Of a stretch of DNA of 64,000 bases, positions 40,401-54,355 are shown piece after piece. The translations under genes and the position numbers were made by a program. The stretch comes from Crotophaga sulcirostris (lineage: Eukaryota; Chordata; Aves; Cuculiformes; Crotophagidae): the NCBI GenBank assembly GCA_013397455.1, contig VYZB01000057.1:2561072-2625071 (forward strand), read 5' to 3'. The notes under the pieces were generated by a model. The model saw only the letters and a program-made list of their open reading frames with translations, was not told the origin of the DNA and searched no databases. Position 1 is the first letter of the stretch; every line of letters starts with the position of its first letter.

Positions 40401-43400
40401 AACTGTGTTCCACCTGTACAGATATATATGAATTCTGGCTGTTTTTTTCAGCTCTCTTAGTGGTGGACAAGCTGTAGGAGTGTGAAATCTGGGAGGAAAC
40501 AAAAGAATCACTGCTGTTAATCATCCAAGCTGTCAGCTTCGATCACTCATCTTCTAGGAAGGACTGTGAGTCTGTTTGCTTAAAAAAAAAGCCTCTGCCT
40601 TTCAGATTGCTCCTCATTCAGGAATCTTGGGTTCACCCAAAAATTGTTTGAGACAAATGCATTTACAGAGTTAAGCACTGTGACACAGCCAAGTCTCCTA
40701 AGATTGTTTTTTGGAGGAATCCATATGCCTGCCACTAGACAGCTCTTTGCTTATTAACTGACACTATTTGCTGTAACATTGCATTGATTTTCACATGTCC
40801 TAGTGACATTAGGCAAGAATAGCCTGTACAAGTCTATTGCCACATACTCAGCAAGTATTACCAGACAAGAAAAAAGAACAACTCTTCAAGTACTGGGAGA
40901 AAGGTTGTCCTAGTTCTTTGGAAATCTTTTTTTGTTCCTTCTTTAGCAGAGACCTAAAACTGCCCAGCGGTTTCTTGAGGGTTTTGCAACCGTGAGGCAA
41001 AGTCTGGCAGAATCTCAAGTGCCGAATGAGTAAAAGCAACTTTCTGAATTCACTTGATAAAAGTGTTTGGAAACAAGATAACAAAAGAAATGAGCCAACG
41101 CTAGCTGTATTCAGTCCTGATAAATAAAGGGTCAGGGCTGCGGCCCTCAGTGGGAAGGTGAGCTCAGAGCACTGCTCTATGAGGCAGAGTTGAGGTTATG
41201 GTAGAGCAAACGGAGACACATCTGGAGTTTCAAGCAGAGAAGAAAAAGAACAACAAGGGGCAGAGTACTATTGTGATATTGCAGGTTCCTCCTGTTTGCA
41301 GCACGTGATGTAGAATGGCATGAGAGAAGTGCTGCAGCTCTGATGTCAAAGGAATCCTCCCACATGTGAAGCTGGCAAGCGATCCCTCTGTTGTCCTTCC
41401 TCAAAATTGCAGCTTTCCTTTACTTTTGCCACATAAAGATGTCCCTGTCATCAATTTACAGTAGACCCAGTCCTGTTAAGTTAAAAGACCATCTGGTACT
41501 TTTACACAGAAAGCTCTTAAATTGAGCATTTTTTTCAAAGAGTTGGGAGGGTGATATCCTGTACTCCATTCTTTTTCTCTACAGCACCTCTGGTCCTCTC
41601 CTTCCACTTCCACACCCTGAGCTTAAGTTTGTAAACCTTTTGAGCTATTTTAAAAAATGTACAGCTTGTCCTCTAAGACATAGGAAATTACATTTGATGG
41701 TCTATTGTATAAGAATTTCCATATTTAGAGAAAAATCAACAGATACAATCTCTGATTTCCTTTTCCCTATACTCCTCGTATTTGCCTCTTTTGGCATTGC
41801 TTGGTTTGGCTGCTGCCATGTTGTAACAGAAGCAGATGTCATCAATTAGGAGATGGATTTAAAACTAATGAGAGTTATTTTCAAATAGTCTGCCTGCTCA
41901 TCCAGCTACTGTGTACTCACCCTGGGCTGGGTTCTCCACCCCAGCTCACATCTGGGATTTTTGATGCTTTATAGTGCTTTTAAAGGTACTTTAGAGATAA
42001 GCTTCTATTCTGCCTGTGCAAAAAAATGTCATATATAAGCAAATTTTGGCTTCCTCATCTACAAATTCTGAAGCAGTCTTTCTTTTCTCAGAAAAACAGG
42101 GCTGAGTGATATTAGGTCAGAACAACTATGCAGCTAAACTCTAAAAAGGATTTTCAAACATACAATTTGGGTTTCTTGCAGTTAACTATTCCATATAATT
42201 ATATAAACTTTCTCAGTGAAGGTAAACTCAGCAACAATACTGATTAAGGAAGGAACTCACTAGCAGGAACCCAAAAACTTTTTAATAGCAAAACTGATTT
42301 GTAGAAGGGCTGGAGAGGAACACTACCAAGCAGAACAAACCCAGAAACATATATTTAAAAATTAATGCAGTAAAAATTAACTTTCTGATTTAAAAGGAAA
42401 TCCCTCAAGATCTTTAAAAGTATGGTTCTGGATAATTTTAAAGCCAAAAAATAACTGGTAAATTCAATAAATAAATTAAAAAAAAATGAAGTGAAGACAA
42501 GAGTTACAATTTATCATTTATCCTTGAGACAAGACTATAACCCTTTGTCAGTTTAAAGAAGGAGAGTCATTCTCGTACAGAGTTACCAAACTGTGAGACA
42601 GACTCCCTTTGATACAAAAGACACTTGCAAAGATGTAACTTCTACTGTGAAGACAGCACAGGCTTTGGCCATGCCTCTCTGAAAACAAACACATATTTCT
42701 GTATCTATTACACACATAGATCTATTCCTTGGGTGGGGCTTGTGAGAAAATGCATCTCACATAGCAGATACTGGCCACCTCTTAAGGCACAAATTGAAGG
42801 CTCCTGCACTTTGGTACCCAAAGGGATCCACGTGCCCAACTCTGACTGGCAGGAATGTCATTGCGGTTAAAACTAGTCTTACATTAAATGTTGTTCAAGA
42901 AATATGAGGGTTTGAGTCCATAGGAAATAAATAAAATCATTCTTTAAAAGAATGACAAATTTTTCTTGTGAGTTTTGTTTTGTTGCACTGAGCTTTTTAT
43001 CGTAAAATAAGGGAGATCATTATAAATGAAGAAGTTCATACACTTTTTAATTTTCACCTTCCTACAAGTTCAAATATTTACAAAAGACTTCCCTGTTTAG
43101 AAAGCACAGGTAAAGTCTGCAAATTGGCCAGCCTTTTTTGTAGCGTGTCAATTTACGATACGTAGGTTCAGTTAACTTGACATATTTTCCATTGCCATCC
43201 TTCTGGCTCTTTTTCAGTGGTCTAAAAAAAAAATCTTTTGCACTGTGAAATACCCATGTAAATACAATGTTTGTATTCACATGGAGAAAATTATAAGCAC
43301 ATGAAAGTAAAGCACATTCCTTATGATCTTTATGCAGCCTGAAGATTAAGAACACAATAGATTAAAAGATTCCAGAAATAAATTGGTCTCTGGGGAGCAT

Positions 43401-46400
43401 TCACAATATTTGTGTAAGTGTGTGCTGGTTTAGTATATAAATCACTAATAAAGCCCTAATAGAAATGTTTGAAATACTTTCCAAACACTCTCATTACATG
43501 GCCTCGTCCCCCTCTTTGGCTTTTGTATTTCAGGAGTAGAGCTGATCAAAAGAGTTTGTGCCATGTACTTTTAAAAAAAAAACAAAAACAGAGTCCAATC
43601 TGTGCACAGCAAGACAGTTCAAACCATATACTTTTACAAAAACTAGAAAATCATTCCCAGAAAGCCACCTTTTCCAAATAAGTGGATTCCCAAATGAAAT
43701 ATTTAGCCCTTTCTCGCAGCACTTATGTAACCTGACTTCTTGAAGATAGATGATCTCAAAACTCTTGTAAATACTTGGGCCTGGGTTAAATAAATTCAGT
43801 GTAATTAACTTGAATGGTACTATCTGAAAAGCTTGACTATTAACTGCTTGAAATAAAAGGCTAAATTAAAGTTTTAGATCTTGTTAAAATACAGTGGCTA
43901 AATGGTAGATATTAAAAACTCACTTAGCTGGTGCAAGCTGAAAAACAATAAAGGCAACATTAACACAAAATCACAGGTGATATATTTCAGAAAGAGCTGC
44001 TGATTTATAATTCTTTTGCTATGATACTAACCTGAAAACAGTCTTTATTCTTTTGGCATTCCTATCATTTCAGAAATAAATAAGAGAAAATAGACATCTG
44101 TTTCTTTTTTTGTGGATCATGAAACCTTATCTTGCTCTGACCATATATATCTATTCTTGGTTTCAATAGCAGCCTAAGTACAAGGTGTGTTTGGCAGGCT
44201 CTACCAGTCTACCAGTTATCAGTAAGAAGCCAAAAGCCCAGAGCTGAAATCTGTGTCGAACAGGATTTGACCATGAAGAGTGCACTGCTGGGTTTGCTGC
44301 TTTCTGGAAAGTTTGATTATTTGGAATAACACAAAAAACCCTTCAAGAATATTTTATGTGTGACTGAAACCTACCACCTTGGACACAGTATTGGTCTCTT
44401 CTACCCGACTCAAAATCGTCTTTCATTATTAGACTTCACAGCCTGTTAACATCGGTGGATATAAGGGAATAACAGCTCTCTGTGCCCATCAGTGTCGTTG
44501 CAACCTTCTACCTTCTGAATGCCCTTGCATAAATTCAATTTTTGGTCAGCACTGCTTTGATGATTTCTGCATCTCCATTTTGTGGTGTAGACAACCCTGT
44601 GTTAGCTAACACAAAGAAAGTTTGCAAAATAGACTTCGTGCAATGAAGACAGTGTTACAATCAGATGTTGTTAGCAATAAAGTTCTAATTAAACTCTAGT
44701 CCCATGCGTGGTGCCAAACCCAAATAACCTCTTATGCATGCATTTTTGTTGTGTGGCGTATTTAACTGAATCCTTCAAAGTAATCTAGGATTCACAACCA
44801 GGTGACTATAACCATAATCTCCTTAAGAGTTAAATCCTCAAATGCTTCGGCCAGGAGGAAACTTCAAAGCAAAACTGCTGGCAGCTTTGCCTCCTGTGCA
44901 CACTCAAGGAGTGGCAGGTCTGCAGTGCCCTGGTGGGACGTGCCTGGGGAGAAACTTCAGCATGTCAGGGAGCATGGTGCATGCACCTTGGCAAAAGCCT
45001 TGCTCCATCCAACTGTTGAAGCTGCCACAGGATCTTCAAGCTCCTGGCAAATATTATCCCTGGGAGGGCAATAATGCTGCTGTGGCTCTGAGCAAGCAGA
45101 AGAGACGTGCACAGCAGTGCTACACTTCTTGCAACATTCAGTGTACACCTCTTTTTTTCTTCTTGCTGACAAGGAAAAAGAGGGAAAAAAGTGTATTTTT
45201 TTTTGAGAAGAAGTGTTGAGCATTTAAATCCCACCTTTTTGGCAATCTGTGTCTACATAATAGGTAATATCTAACCTAGTAAATGAAATAGTGCCAGAGC
45301 ACACGCCCAAGCCTTCGTATAGGATTGTCCATGCTGTCAGTCACAGTGTTGTCCTAGGCTAGCTGGCACTTCTCATATCCTGGTTCATGGGGGTAATGTG
45401 GGCCAGGAACAATCCCTATTTAGCAGGTTGGATGTGGTCTCCTAGTTTGGGGGAATAGGGGCACTGAAGTCTGTGCACGCTAGCTCCTGTCAGTTGCCTC
45501 ACTGCCAGAGAAAAGTCACTAGCACCTTTTATCTATTGTATAGATGCAACCCTTGAAACCTATTAAAACAGTGCAACAGTGCTCCTGTTCACAATTATCA
45601 CTCCCAAGATTACAGGTAACTGAGATCTGGCTTGGCTTCATTCAACAGCAGAAGGAATCAACAGGTAAGAAAAAAATAGGAAAAAATTTCCAGTAGTTTT
45701 CAGTGTGCAAAGAGTACATATCTCACAAAACTATTGTTCATAGTTAAATGAGCAATGAGTGGACTGCTATCTACAGCACTTTTTATTGTGAAAAATTGTG
45801 TCCAAACCACTAGCAGTTATTACTGTCTAAAAAGCCAACTAAGCAATTAAACATTTAACTGATAAGATGGGTAAATACAATAAAGATTACTCTAAATGAC
45901 TGCAAAATGTATCCGACTGGTTAGATTCATGTTTAAGGAATAAAGACATTGTCATGTTTTGTTGGACCAACTGGCAATCTTTTCTCACATATGATGCCAA
46001 AGGAGTAGAGAGAGTCTAAATGCTCTCCAAGGATGCTTCTGGTTTGTGAGGCTGTTGGACCCAGGTCTATGAACTCTATTCTGCTGGTGCTTTTCTTTCA
46101 GTATTCTTTAGGAAATACTAAAGGCCGAACCACTTGTTTGATGAGAAATGAGACATCTTTTGTTTGCTCCCAAGAAATTTTTTAGAAAGCAAGAGCATGG
46201 GGACCCATATTTCATGCCTAAACAAAGCATTTCAAGAGACATGCCAAAATACCAATCCGAGGAACAAATAAATCAGGTAGAATTAGTCACTTATTTTACA
46301 AGAGAACTTGAAATGAGGCAGAGGTTCTGCAATAGCTGATTTCAGATCCAAACATGCCCACTGTTGTTGTGACCTGAACGGTTTGTCAGGCAGGCTGACC

Positions 46401-48979
46401 TTGGCAGTGGGAAACGTGAGCAGGCTTGGCGGTCCTGTCTTCTTCTGGTAGAGGCAGAGCACCTCCCTACTGCTTTGGGTAGGCATTTCCTTTGTTGCTG
46501 CATATGCTTCATCTCTGAACGGGTAATCACATAATTTTCTAATAATTACAGCTAGCTTGCATTTCACTGATGTTAAGGGGCAGGGCTATTCAGTGCATTT
46601 TTATGAGTTTAATGAAGGATGAAAATCAAATCATATTAGATAGAAGTTCATTGAAAACTGGCAGAAAGATGCTTTTCAAAACTGTTTTCTAAGATATGTT
46701 TGTCCTTTTCATGTAAAAAACAAATGCAAATTTTCCTGATTTTATTTCACATCTCTGTTCTGGAGAGGGAAGGGAGAAAGCTTCTTTTAGCCAGCCTGGC
46801 TAGGAAGTCTGATAGCATATTGGAGAAGGTGCCTGTGTGGAAGTAGAATTTCAGGAATGAACATTATTTTGCTGAAGTCCACAGGGAATTCGAAATGTGG
46901 CATTCAAAAAGCTGTCCTCACCCCGCTTTTGTGAAAGTGGTTTTCCCATTAAGTTTCAGACACTATCCTGGGAATTTAGCTAGGAATTTTCTCTCTGATT
47001 CAAGAAGATCAGATCAAATTCCCGCTACTTGGCTCATGAGGCACAGCCCAGGTTATTCTCATCCCTTTGTTCCATGTGGCTGGTATGTTTGTATCTACCA
47101 CAGGCATTTCTGGTCTACTGTGCTTTCTACTTTGCAGATACACAATTTGAAAAATGTATATGAGTGATCTATGTGCAGTTCTTCCCAGCACTTTAGGGAG
47201 CAGCAAAAGGTGAGCTTTTTCCTTTGTACAGTTTATTATTTCTCCCTAACCATATCCATCAAGTTTGTTGCACAAAAACTGAGTTAACAGTAGCATTTGC
47301 TGTATAACACTGCTGTGTTCAGTGCAGTTGAGAACCCTGTAGTCTCCATTAACTTTGCAATATCAGGAAGTCTACTAAAATATCAGGAAGAGCTGCAACA
47401 GTTCTCTTAGGTGAGCTTTCCTGTACATTATGGTGGAGGGAAGGACAAAATGTTAAAAAAGAGCTTAACATCAGAACCTCCATTTTACAGAAGGATAAAA
47501 TAAGGCATAGAAAGATTGAATAATCATTTGATCTTTCAAGCTACTGTTCATCTTCAGCTTGTAAAAAAATAACCAGACTCAGACATGACACAGACTTCTA
47601 AAGTCATCGGTAGTCTGGAGAAGATGAAATGAGAATAGCTGTGTGTCTGGGTCTGGGAAAGGGATGAGGGAAAGGACCAATTTGTATGAGCCCTCCCTAC
47701 TCTTATGTTCCTTCCTTTGCATCCATAGATGGCCGCTGCTGGAAATCAGGTCCTAAATACATTTTCAGTCTGATTCAGTACAGCAGTGGTCATAGTCTTA
47801 TCTCTAGGTAAGCAGTGCTTAGGCACAGATTATTTTAATACATCTTTATCTCAAAGGCCCTGTCAAGCAATTTCTAAATTATTTGAATAATTTCTTTTCA
47901 CATCCCTAGTAAGTGATGCCAGGGAGCATTTGCTGTTCAGCATTTGTGAAAGTGCTGATCTATAAGCAGATACTAATCTGTTCCTTTGCTGCCTGAAAAA
48001 AAAAAATTGCAATAAATTCAAAGCTGTCTCATGAGGGTTGCAAAGATCAAATGCTTTTTGTTTCCCCTCTTTGCCCACAATAGCCTGCTTTACGAACTAG
48101 CTGCAGTAGGCAGTGGCACAGCAAGTGAATTCCAAATCACTCTGGGCTTTGTTTGACCTAGCAGTCAATATAAAACAGAGACACAACTGCATTATAACTT
48201 CCTTCCCACAACACAGCATTGTTTGGAAGCTGCCCAAAGAATATTACACCACTGACTACATTCTTAGCTCAGTGGGTATCAGTAGCCCAGAAAATTGGTT
48301 CTCTCCTTTGTTTGTTAGAGAACTCTGCATTTTGTACCCAGTCCCTTAAGCTCTGTTCTCTTCTAGTACCAAAATAGTTAGTAAAAACAGAGATATCCTT
48401 ATGAACAGACAATTTCTCTGATACCAGAGAAAAATGTTCTCAATAGGAACTTTATAACATTTTTACTGACTGTTAATGAAACAGCAGCCACTGATTTAAA
48501 TGTGTTTGTTTATTTAATGTTTTTTTCTTGCTTCATTCCCCTGTGCCCAGTTTTTCCCCAAAACCAATATATTTGTTCATGTTATCGTTCAAGTAGTAGG
48601 ACCAATATGAGCACTCATCATGGAAAATATGGCATCTACCATAAGTTTACATGATAATGACAGACTACATATTTTAATTAACGTCCTATCAGTGAAAAAC
48701 ATCGTTCATAGAGTGTTGTAAACCCTTCCTGTATTCTTAAAAAAGACAACAAGAGCGCAAAGTCCAGGACCCTATTTGCAGATTCACGATTAGGCAGAAG
48801 CTGATATGCTTCACTATTTCAGAGCTTAAGACAGTAAGGCATGATGCTGAATTAGGAGGACAATACGGGATAATTCACGAAAAATTAATTGTGTAATTAA
48901 TCCTGGCTACTACACAGGTTAGGTGGCATAGTCCTGACACAAGCCTCTCCCTATCCAAGGCCAAATGTTCTTCGGGTCT

Positions 48980-49045
48980 GATCCAAAGCCCACTGAGGAC
49001 AGCAGAAGTCTTTCCGTTGACTTCAATGGGTTTCCAAACAGGCTG
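48980..49045. repeat. imperfect palindrome, possible old amniote interspersed repeat
   Basis: The arms cccactgaggac... (from 48989) and ...gttgacttcaatggg (to 49030) are imperfect reverse complements, matching at about 14 of 20 positions around a loop of a few bases. Phrases of this type ('gatccaaagccc', 'gacttcaatggg') recur as an old dispersed repeat in reptile and bird DNA as far as I recall. I cannot name the family. Confidence 0.4.
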
Positions 49046-52000
49046 TTTGCTGTTATCTATTTAGAGGTAATTTTTGTTGTATTTCGTCGTATTTTTACAA
49101 TATCTGAACAACTGCTAATTAACCACATAGGGGAATAAGGGGAGCATTTACCAAGAAGGCGGAATGCTGTTGGCACAGCTAGGGGCAGAAAGCTCGTGCT
49201 TGGTGCTGACGATAGGTTCCCCAGGGCAAGGCACCATTCTGACAGGTCCAAATCCTTGTGAAAGGAGGGAGGAGCAGGGTCCTGCCTTGCTAAAACAAAC
49301 AATCAGATCACTCAGGATATGGCTTTTGGTTCTGGCCCCACTTACTGAGGGTTTCTATGAGGTTGTCCAGCTTTCACATCCAGCCTGGAAACAGTCCTGA
49401 GAGAGTGGGTGGTGGGCTCATTAGCTTCCTTCATTTTCCAGAGCTGTCACTTGCACCCCACCCTGTGCAAAATATAGCCTGGAAAAGGAAAGTGGATTCA
49501 TTAATATCCCAGTGTCCTTGCTTCAGGCTTCCTTTCCTTTCCTGGCTGGGGTGCTGCAGCAATCAGCGGTACCCTGGGTCTGGGCCGGACACGGGGGTTC
49601 ACAACACCTTTGAAACAGGTCTGGGCTGACTCTCTGGGACCATGTGACCATCAGGTGGGCACAGGGAGCACAGGATGGGGCTGGTCCCAGAGGTTCTGCA
49701 GCAGATGAGGGTGAGGATCAGTAGTAGGATTAGGTAGAAGTGCAAGGTGAGGTACCTCTCTGGAAAGTGTTCCCAAGCAGCTTGGAGAGAGGTGCAGAGG
49801 CTTAGAAAGGCTCAATTTGTTCTGAAATGTGAAACTGTTCCATAACAGTCCAGGTAAGGTTAGGGTGGGAGATGAGAAGTACCTTATTCAAACTAAACTA
49901 TCACTTGAGCTTAAGTGAAAAATCTGTATTATCTGAATTTCTTAACAAAGACGTGGCATCTTTGGTGATTGCAGTAGTTCTTGCTGTGCAACTCAAAAGC
50001 AACAACAGAAGCCTGTACCAGTGCACTGCAATCACTATTAGATTTGGCGTGATTTTTATAGGTCTTTTTGGGAAGGTGGTTGGGATGCTGGCATTTACCC
50101 AACAAAGTCAGTGCCACTGCCTGCTAACTTTAGTGACACTTTGTTGCCCCTGTGAAGGCTTCCTCAGCTGGCATTTTTTTGGATTGTTTGAGCACACAGG
50201 AGCAGAGAGCTTCCTAGGGACTAGAGAAAATGGGAGACTCTGACCTTCTGGATGTCTGAATAAAGTACAAAGTGATGATTCAGGGCTCTCTTATTTTAAA
50301 AGGAGGTCTCCTGCCTACCAGTCACTTGGCAGCTGTGACAGAACAATGTGGTTATTTCACTTTTTCCACTGGTTTACTAGCTGGAGACTTCAACTCTGCA
50401 GAGAAAATGTGCTGAAAAGATATATGTGTGCTTTTCAAAGTCGGCCTGCTGAGACCTGGCTCTAGGCCACCCATCCCAACATCAGGCACAGAAGTATTCT
50501 GAGAAGATGTGCTGAACCTGTGCATGTAGCTCTCTATCTGTGGCTGCAGTTTTAATCAGCAGCTCACAGAATCTTCTTACAGCTTGAAGATCTCATCGCC
50601 TCAGATCGCTTTCTTCTACTTACAATTTGTGAAAAGAAATGTTGGTGTTGTGTCCTCCCTTTAGATTTACAGAAAACAACTTATCTACTGCCAGGTGCAT
50701 ATTGAGCACAGTTGGAAGATTTCTGTGCCATTGATCCTGTACATATTGATTATAGACTGTGCCAGGTACCTACCCATAAAAAAAAAGAATAATATGGTCA
50801 CTGAAAGTCTCCATGTACTAAGCAGAGTAATTGTTTCTACAAGGACATTTCTTGACTTCTGAAGGCTCAACGTGGCAGCTAGCACCAGTCTTTTTACATT
50901 TTAAAACACTGTATAAATAACTCATACATCCCTCTCTTAATAAAGCCAGGGTGACTCAAGGCACAGAAAGAAAACCGTAGACTTTGCACTTCTAGTCTGC
51001 CATCTGGAATCCCACCCAGATGACTTGTGCAGAAACACAGTGAGCTGAGGGCCATTTTCAAGTTCACACACCTCTTACTCCAGTGCCAGGTTTTGCATTA
51101 TCTGCTTTGTCTTTCCAGGGATTGCCATAGGGATTAGATGTCTCATTAGGCATTAGGCATATGCATCCTAATAGTAGGCCAGGGATGATTTATGTTTGGA
51201 TTTAAAAATATGGGGAAATTTGTCCCACTCTGCACTTTATCCACCCTGAGTAAGTCAGACTGTCGCACGGATGACTAAGAATAGCAGCGACACACAGTCA
51301 GTGAGAATGATGACTCAGAAAGTGGTTTTTAAGCTGAAAAATACTTGGAGTTGTTACTGAGGATTATAGGTGCATGAGGAAGGTAGCATTAAAATTTGGC
51401 CTTTTAATTTTTCTTCTTTTAATTGTTTGTCAACCCACACATTTGTTCATGCTTATCTGCCATGTGTTTCTTTTCAGATGCAAGTTCAGTGCCCTCCTAC
51501 CCTTGACAACCACTCAATGACAAAAAACATGGAAGAAGAAAATAAAGCCATGCATTATCATGGGGGTTTAGGCTTTTATGTAGTTTCAAACTTTTAAGAA
51601 ATTACCAACAAAATACTACCCCTCTTCCCCCATCAAACTATCTGTTTCATGTTACAGGTTTTCTGTATGCCCCTATTGCAACAGACTGGGTGCAAAACAG
51701 AGAGTACAAGACAACAAAAATTCCTACAAATTCCAGGTACCCTCTGAGCTGAAGAGCAAGTGTTTTAGCTAGATGTCGCCATCTGATTGTCAAGGTCTTG
51801 AAGTGTCCGCTTGTCTGATTACAGGTCATAACTGGGATGCTGAGATATAAACTTCCCCTGAATTCTCTGAAAAAAGTGTCCCATTCCTCAGCATCATGTC
51901 AGGATTTCTGCATGGTAATGAGTCATGTCATTAACACTGGAAAGCACTAATTCTTAAGAAATACAAGTTTCACTAGTCAGCGACTAAACAAATCAACAGA

Positions 52001-53984
52001 AATTTGCTGTAATACCATTTATTGACAGAAAAGACTTTGTATGTCATGTTCTGCTAATTGCATCTTCCCCAAAACCGCTTTAAAATAAACGAATAAGGAA
52101 GATTAACAGACGGCCCTGACTTAGGATGCATGTGACTTTTTAACCTAAACCTTAATCCTGGGCACCAAAGCATTCACATGATTATTTAAGACATATTTAA
52201 AATACCAAGAAAAGAACATGACTTGGTTAAGATTTACTATTTCCCTCTCTCCTGTACAGATGAAAAAACAGCATTTTATACATGCAGTTGATTTACCTGT
52301 TCTGGACATTTGTTCTCTGTTGGATAGGAAATGAATTGTATAATCTGTGGTTTATTTCCTGCCAAAATGGTTTTTTTTTCTGATTTTGCCCAATCTTTCC
52401 TTCAAGCACATGTCAACCTGGAGAGTGAAAAGTAGCTCAGTGCTTTCCTAGAGAACCATCTATAAAATAATGGGTGTATGAAGACAAAGTATTTAATATG
52501 ATGGTTTGCATTAGCACATGAGTCAAGTTGAAGTGTTTTAATATGCCTCATGACCTTCTCTTCGCAGACCCAAACTGTGACGGTTTGTGAATGCAAATCA
52601 CATATTGTTGGACATTTCATATGTACTTTCAATGGATACCATTTCAAAATGCACAAACTCATGCAGTAAACAGAGAAAAGACAATTCCCCTAGATTTGTT
52701 GTATTTGATTGGCATATATGGTCTTTAATACACACTAGGGATGCAGGATCCTGGGGAAGACTTGACTAGAAATAATATACAAAACATGAACTTTAAAGCT
52801 AGATTCAATGTTCTCCAATTTATAGAACTTCCAGTTAAGTAACTCACATGTACCTTCAATGCTGTCATATGATTCTCCAGTTGAATAAACAGAAAAGTAT
52901 TTTTTGTTTGACTTTTTTGTTTATGGAATCGATCAGTTCTTTGTACACCTTTTTTGAATTTCATTTAGCTGTGTTTAGTAATTTGCTCCTTTTCCTGGAG
53001 TAGTGGTAACATCCAAGACCCTCAGTTTCATTAAAGAAAAAAAAAACAACAAGAAGCAACCAGTAAACTACTGAAAATGTAATCAGTGGCAATGTAAGGA
53101 GCGGAAGACAAAAGAAAGTTGTTCAGAGTACTGTGGTTCTGGGCAATATCAGTGCTCCACATGATTCGGACAGATGACAATTAAAGCACACACATCTTGG
53201 AGATGAAATGGTGAGGCCTAGTTAAGAATTTCTGAGAGAAGGGATTTCTGCGCAATGGCATGCAACACGTACCAGATCTGCACTTTAGGAAATCTCCCTT
53301 CCTCTGTGGTGGCATCATGTCTGCAGTTCACCTCTTCTGTCTCCGTACTACATAAAAGGCAGCTAGCTGTGTTAAAACATCCGGGTGGAGAACAACATTC
53401 CTGTTTCCTCCAACCACGTGTTGTCTCAGAAGTCTTTTAAAATAGTTTATAAAAATTCCAGTAGACACAGCAAAATAGTAAGGTGATAACTTCAAAAAAT
53501 CATCAAAAGCAAATTAGGAAATGAAACTTTAAGAAAAAAAAAAAGGTCTAAATGAAGACTGACTGTGCACTAGGTGTTTTTCACGTAAAGAGAAGGAAAA
53601 TATTCTGTAGTTTGGTAAGGTGGAGCTAGCAGAGTATTCTGTCGTTACCACTAGCATTGTCTACAGCAGCAACAGTAAGTGGCAGCTCAATGTCCACCAA
53701 CTCATGTCATGTGCCTTGTCTTAATTTCTTCTACAAGTTATAGTAAATATCTGTCAGAAATCTCACAGATTATTAAATTCTGTTACAACAGATTAAGTTT
53801 AGCCTCAACATCCTCAAAATACATTTTGTTGGTCTCCGTCTATTGATAATTTTGCATAAAGTACTCCTTTTTCTTCTATACTGAGGTTGCAATATTCAGA
53901 GATATTTCAACAGCAGATCATCACAGTCAAGAGACTAGGAAATAATAGAAATGGGAGATCTTTCCTGAGACTCATTGCGATAGA
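49046..53984. other. intergenic DNA, nothing recognised
   Basis: Short open frames only, the longest at 49872-50243 (+, 123 codons), none with known motifs. Poly-A runs are near 53035-53046 and 53533-53544. No CR1 motif is visible until about 53985. Confidence 0.5.
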
Positions 53985-54354
53985 CCCTGGATTTTATGCT
54001 GGATAAACTAGAGGAAAGGATACTATACCGAGGTACCTTCACAAGCTTGGGCAGTGGGCCCATGCAAACCTCATGAAATTCAACAAGGTTGACTGCAAGG
54101 TCTGCACCTGGGTTCGGGTAATCCCCAATATCAATACCGACTAAGAAATTAATTAATCATCAGCCCTGCAGAGAAAGACTTAGGGGTACTATTGGATGAA
54201 ATATTGGACGTAAGCTGGCAATGTGTTCTTGCAGTCCAGAAAACCAACCATATCCCGGGCGGCATGAAAAACGTGGCCAGTAGTTCAAGGGAGGTCATCC
54301 TCCTCCTCTATGCTGTTCTCATGAAACCCCACCTGTAGTACTGTATCCAGCTCT
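53985..54354 (+). mobile_element. CR1 LINE fragment, RT-proximal segment, sense
   Basis: In broken frames the + strand reads the post-catalytic part of the CR1 polymerase. There is a segment like LGQWAHANLMKFNK ('gcttgggcagtgggcccatg', 54041-54060), then 'agagaaagacttaggggtac' (54171-54190) equivalent to EKDLGVL, then [20 protein letters not shown] and YCIQL. Several frameshifts are present. The copy stops abruptly at about 54354, where an antisense CR1 begins, and its own 3' end is absent. Wording differs from the neighbouring copy, so a different CR1 subfamily is likely. Confidence 0.82.
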
Positions 54355-54355
54355 G

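Larger units (their letters stand above)
24501..48979. other. long AT-rich intergenic stretch, no gene recognised
   Basis: No supported gene, RNA or mobile element in about 24 kb. Small items: a perfect 16-bp tandem duplication (24885-24916), a CATGCATG inverted repeat (26957-26975), a 12-bp tandem duplication (31443-31466), a 10-bp tandem duplication (35021-35040) and a 12-bp repeat with 20-bp spacing (47359-47390). The longest non-repeat open frame (38133-38612) opens on TTG, not ATG, and shows no known domain. Old repeats without an obvious signature may be hidden here. Confidence 0.5.

Noticed and set aside
54109..54126. ggttcgggtaatccc, loosely like a tRNA T-arm
   Set aside because: It lies inside the CR1 coding remnant and no cloverleaf surrounds it.
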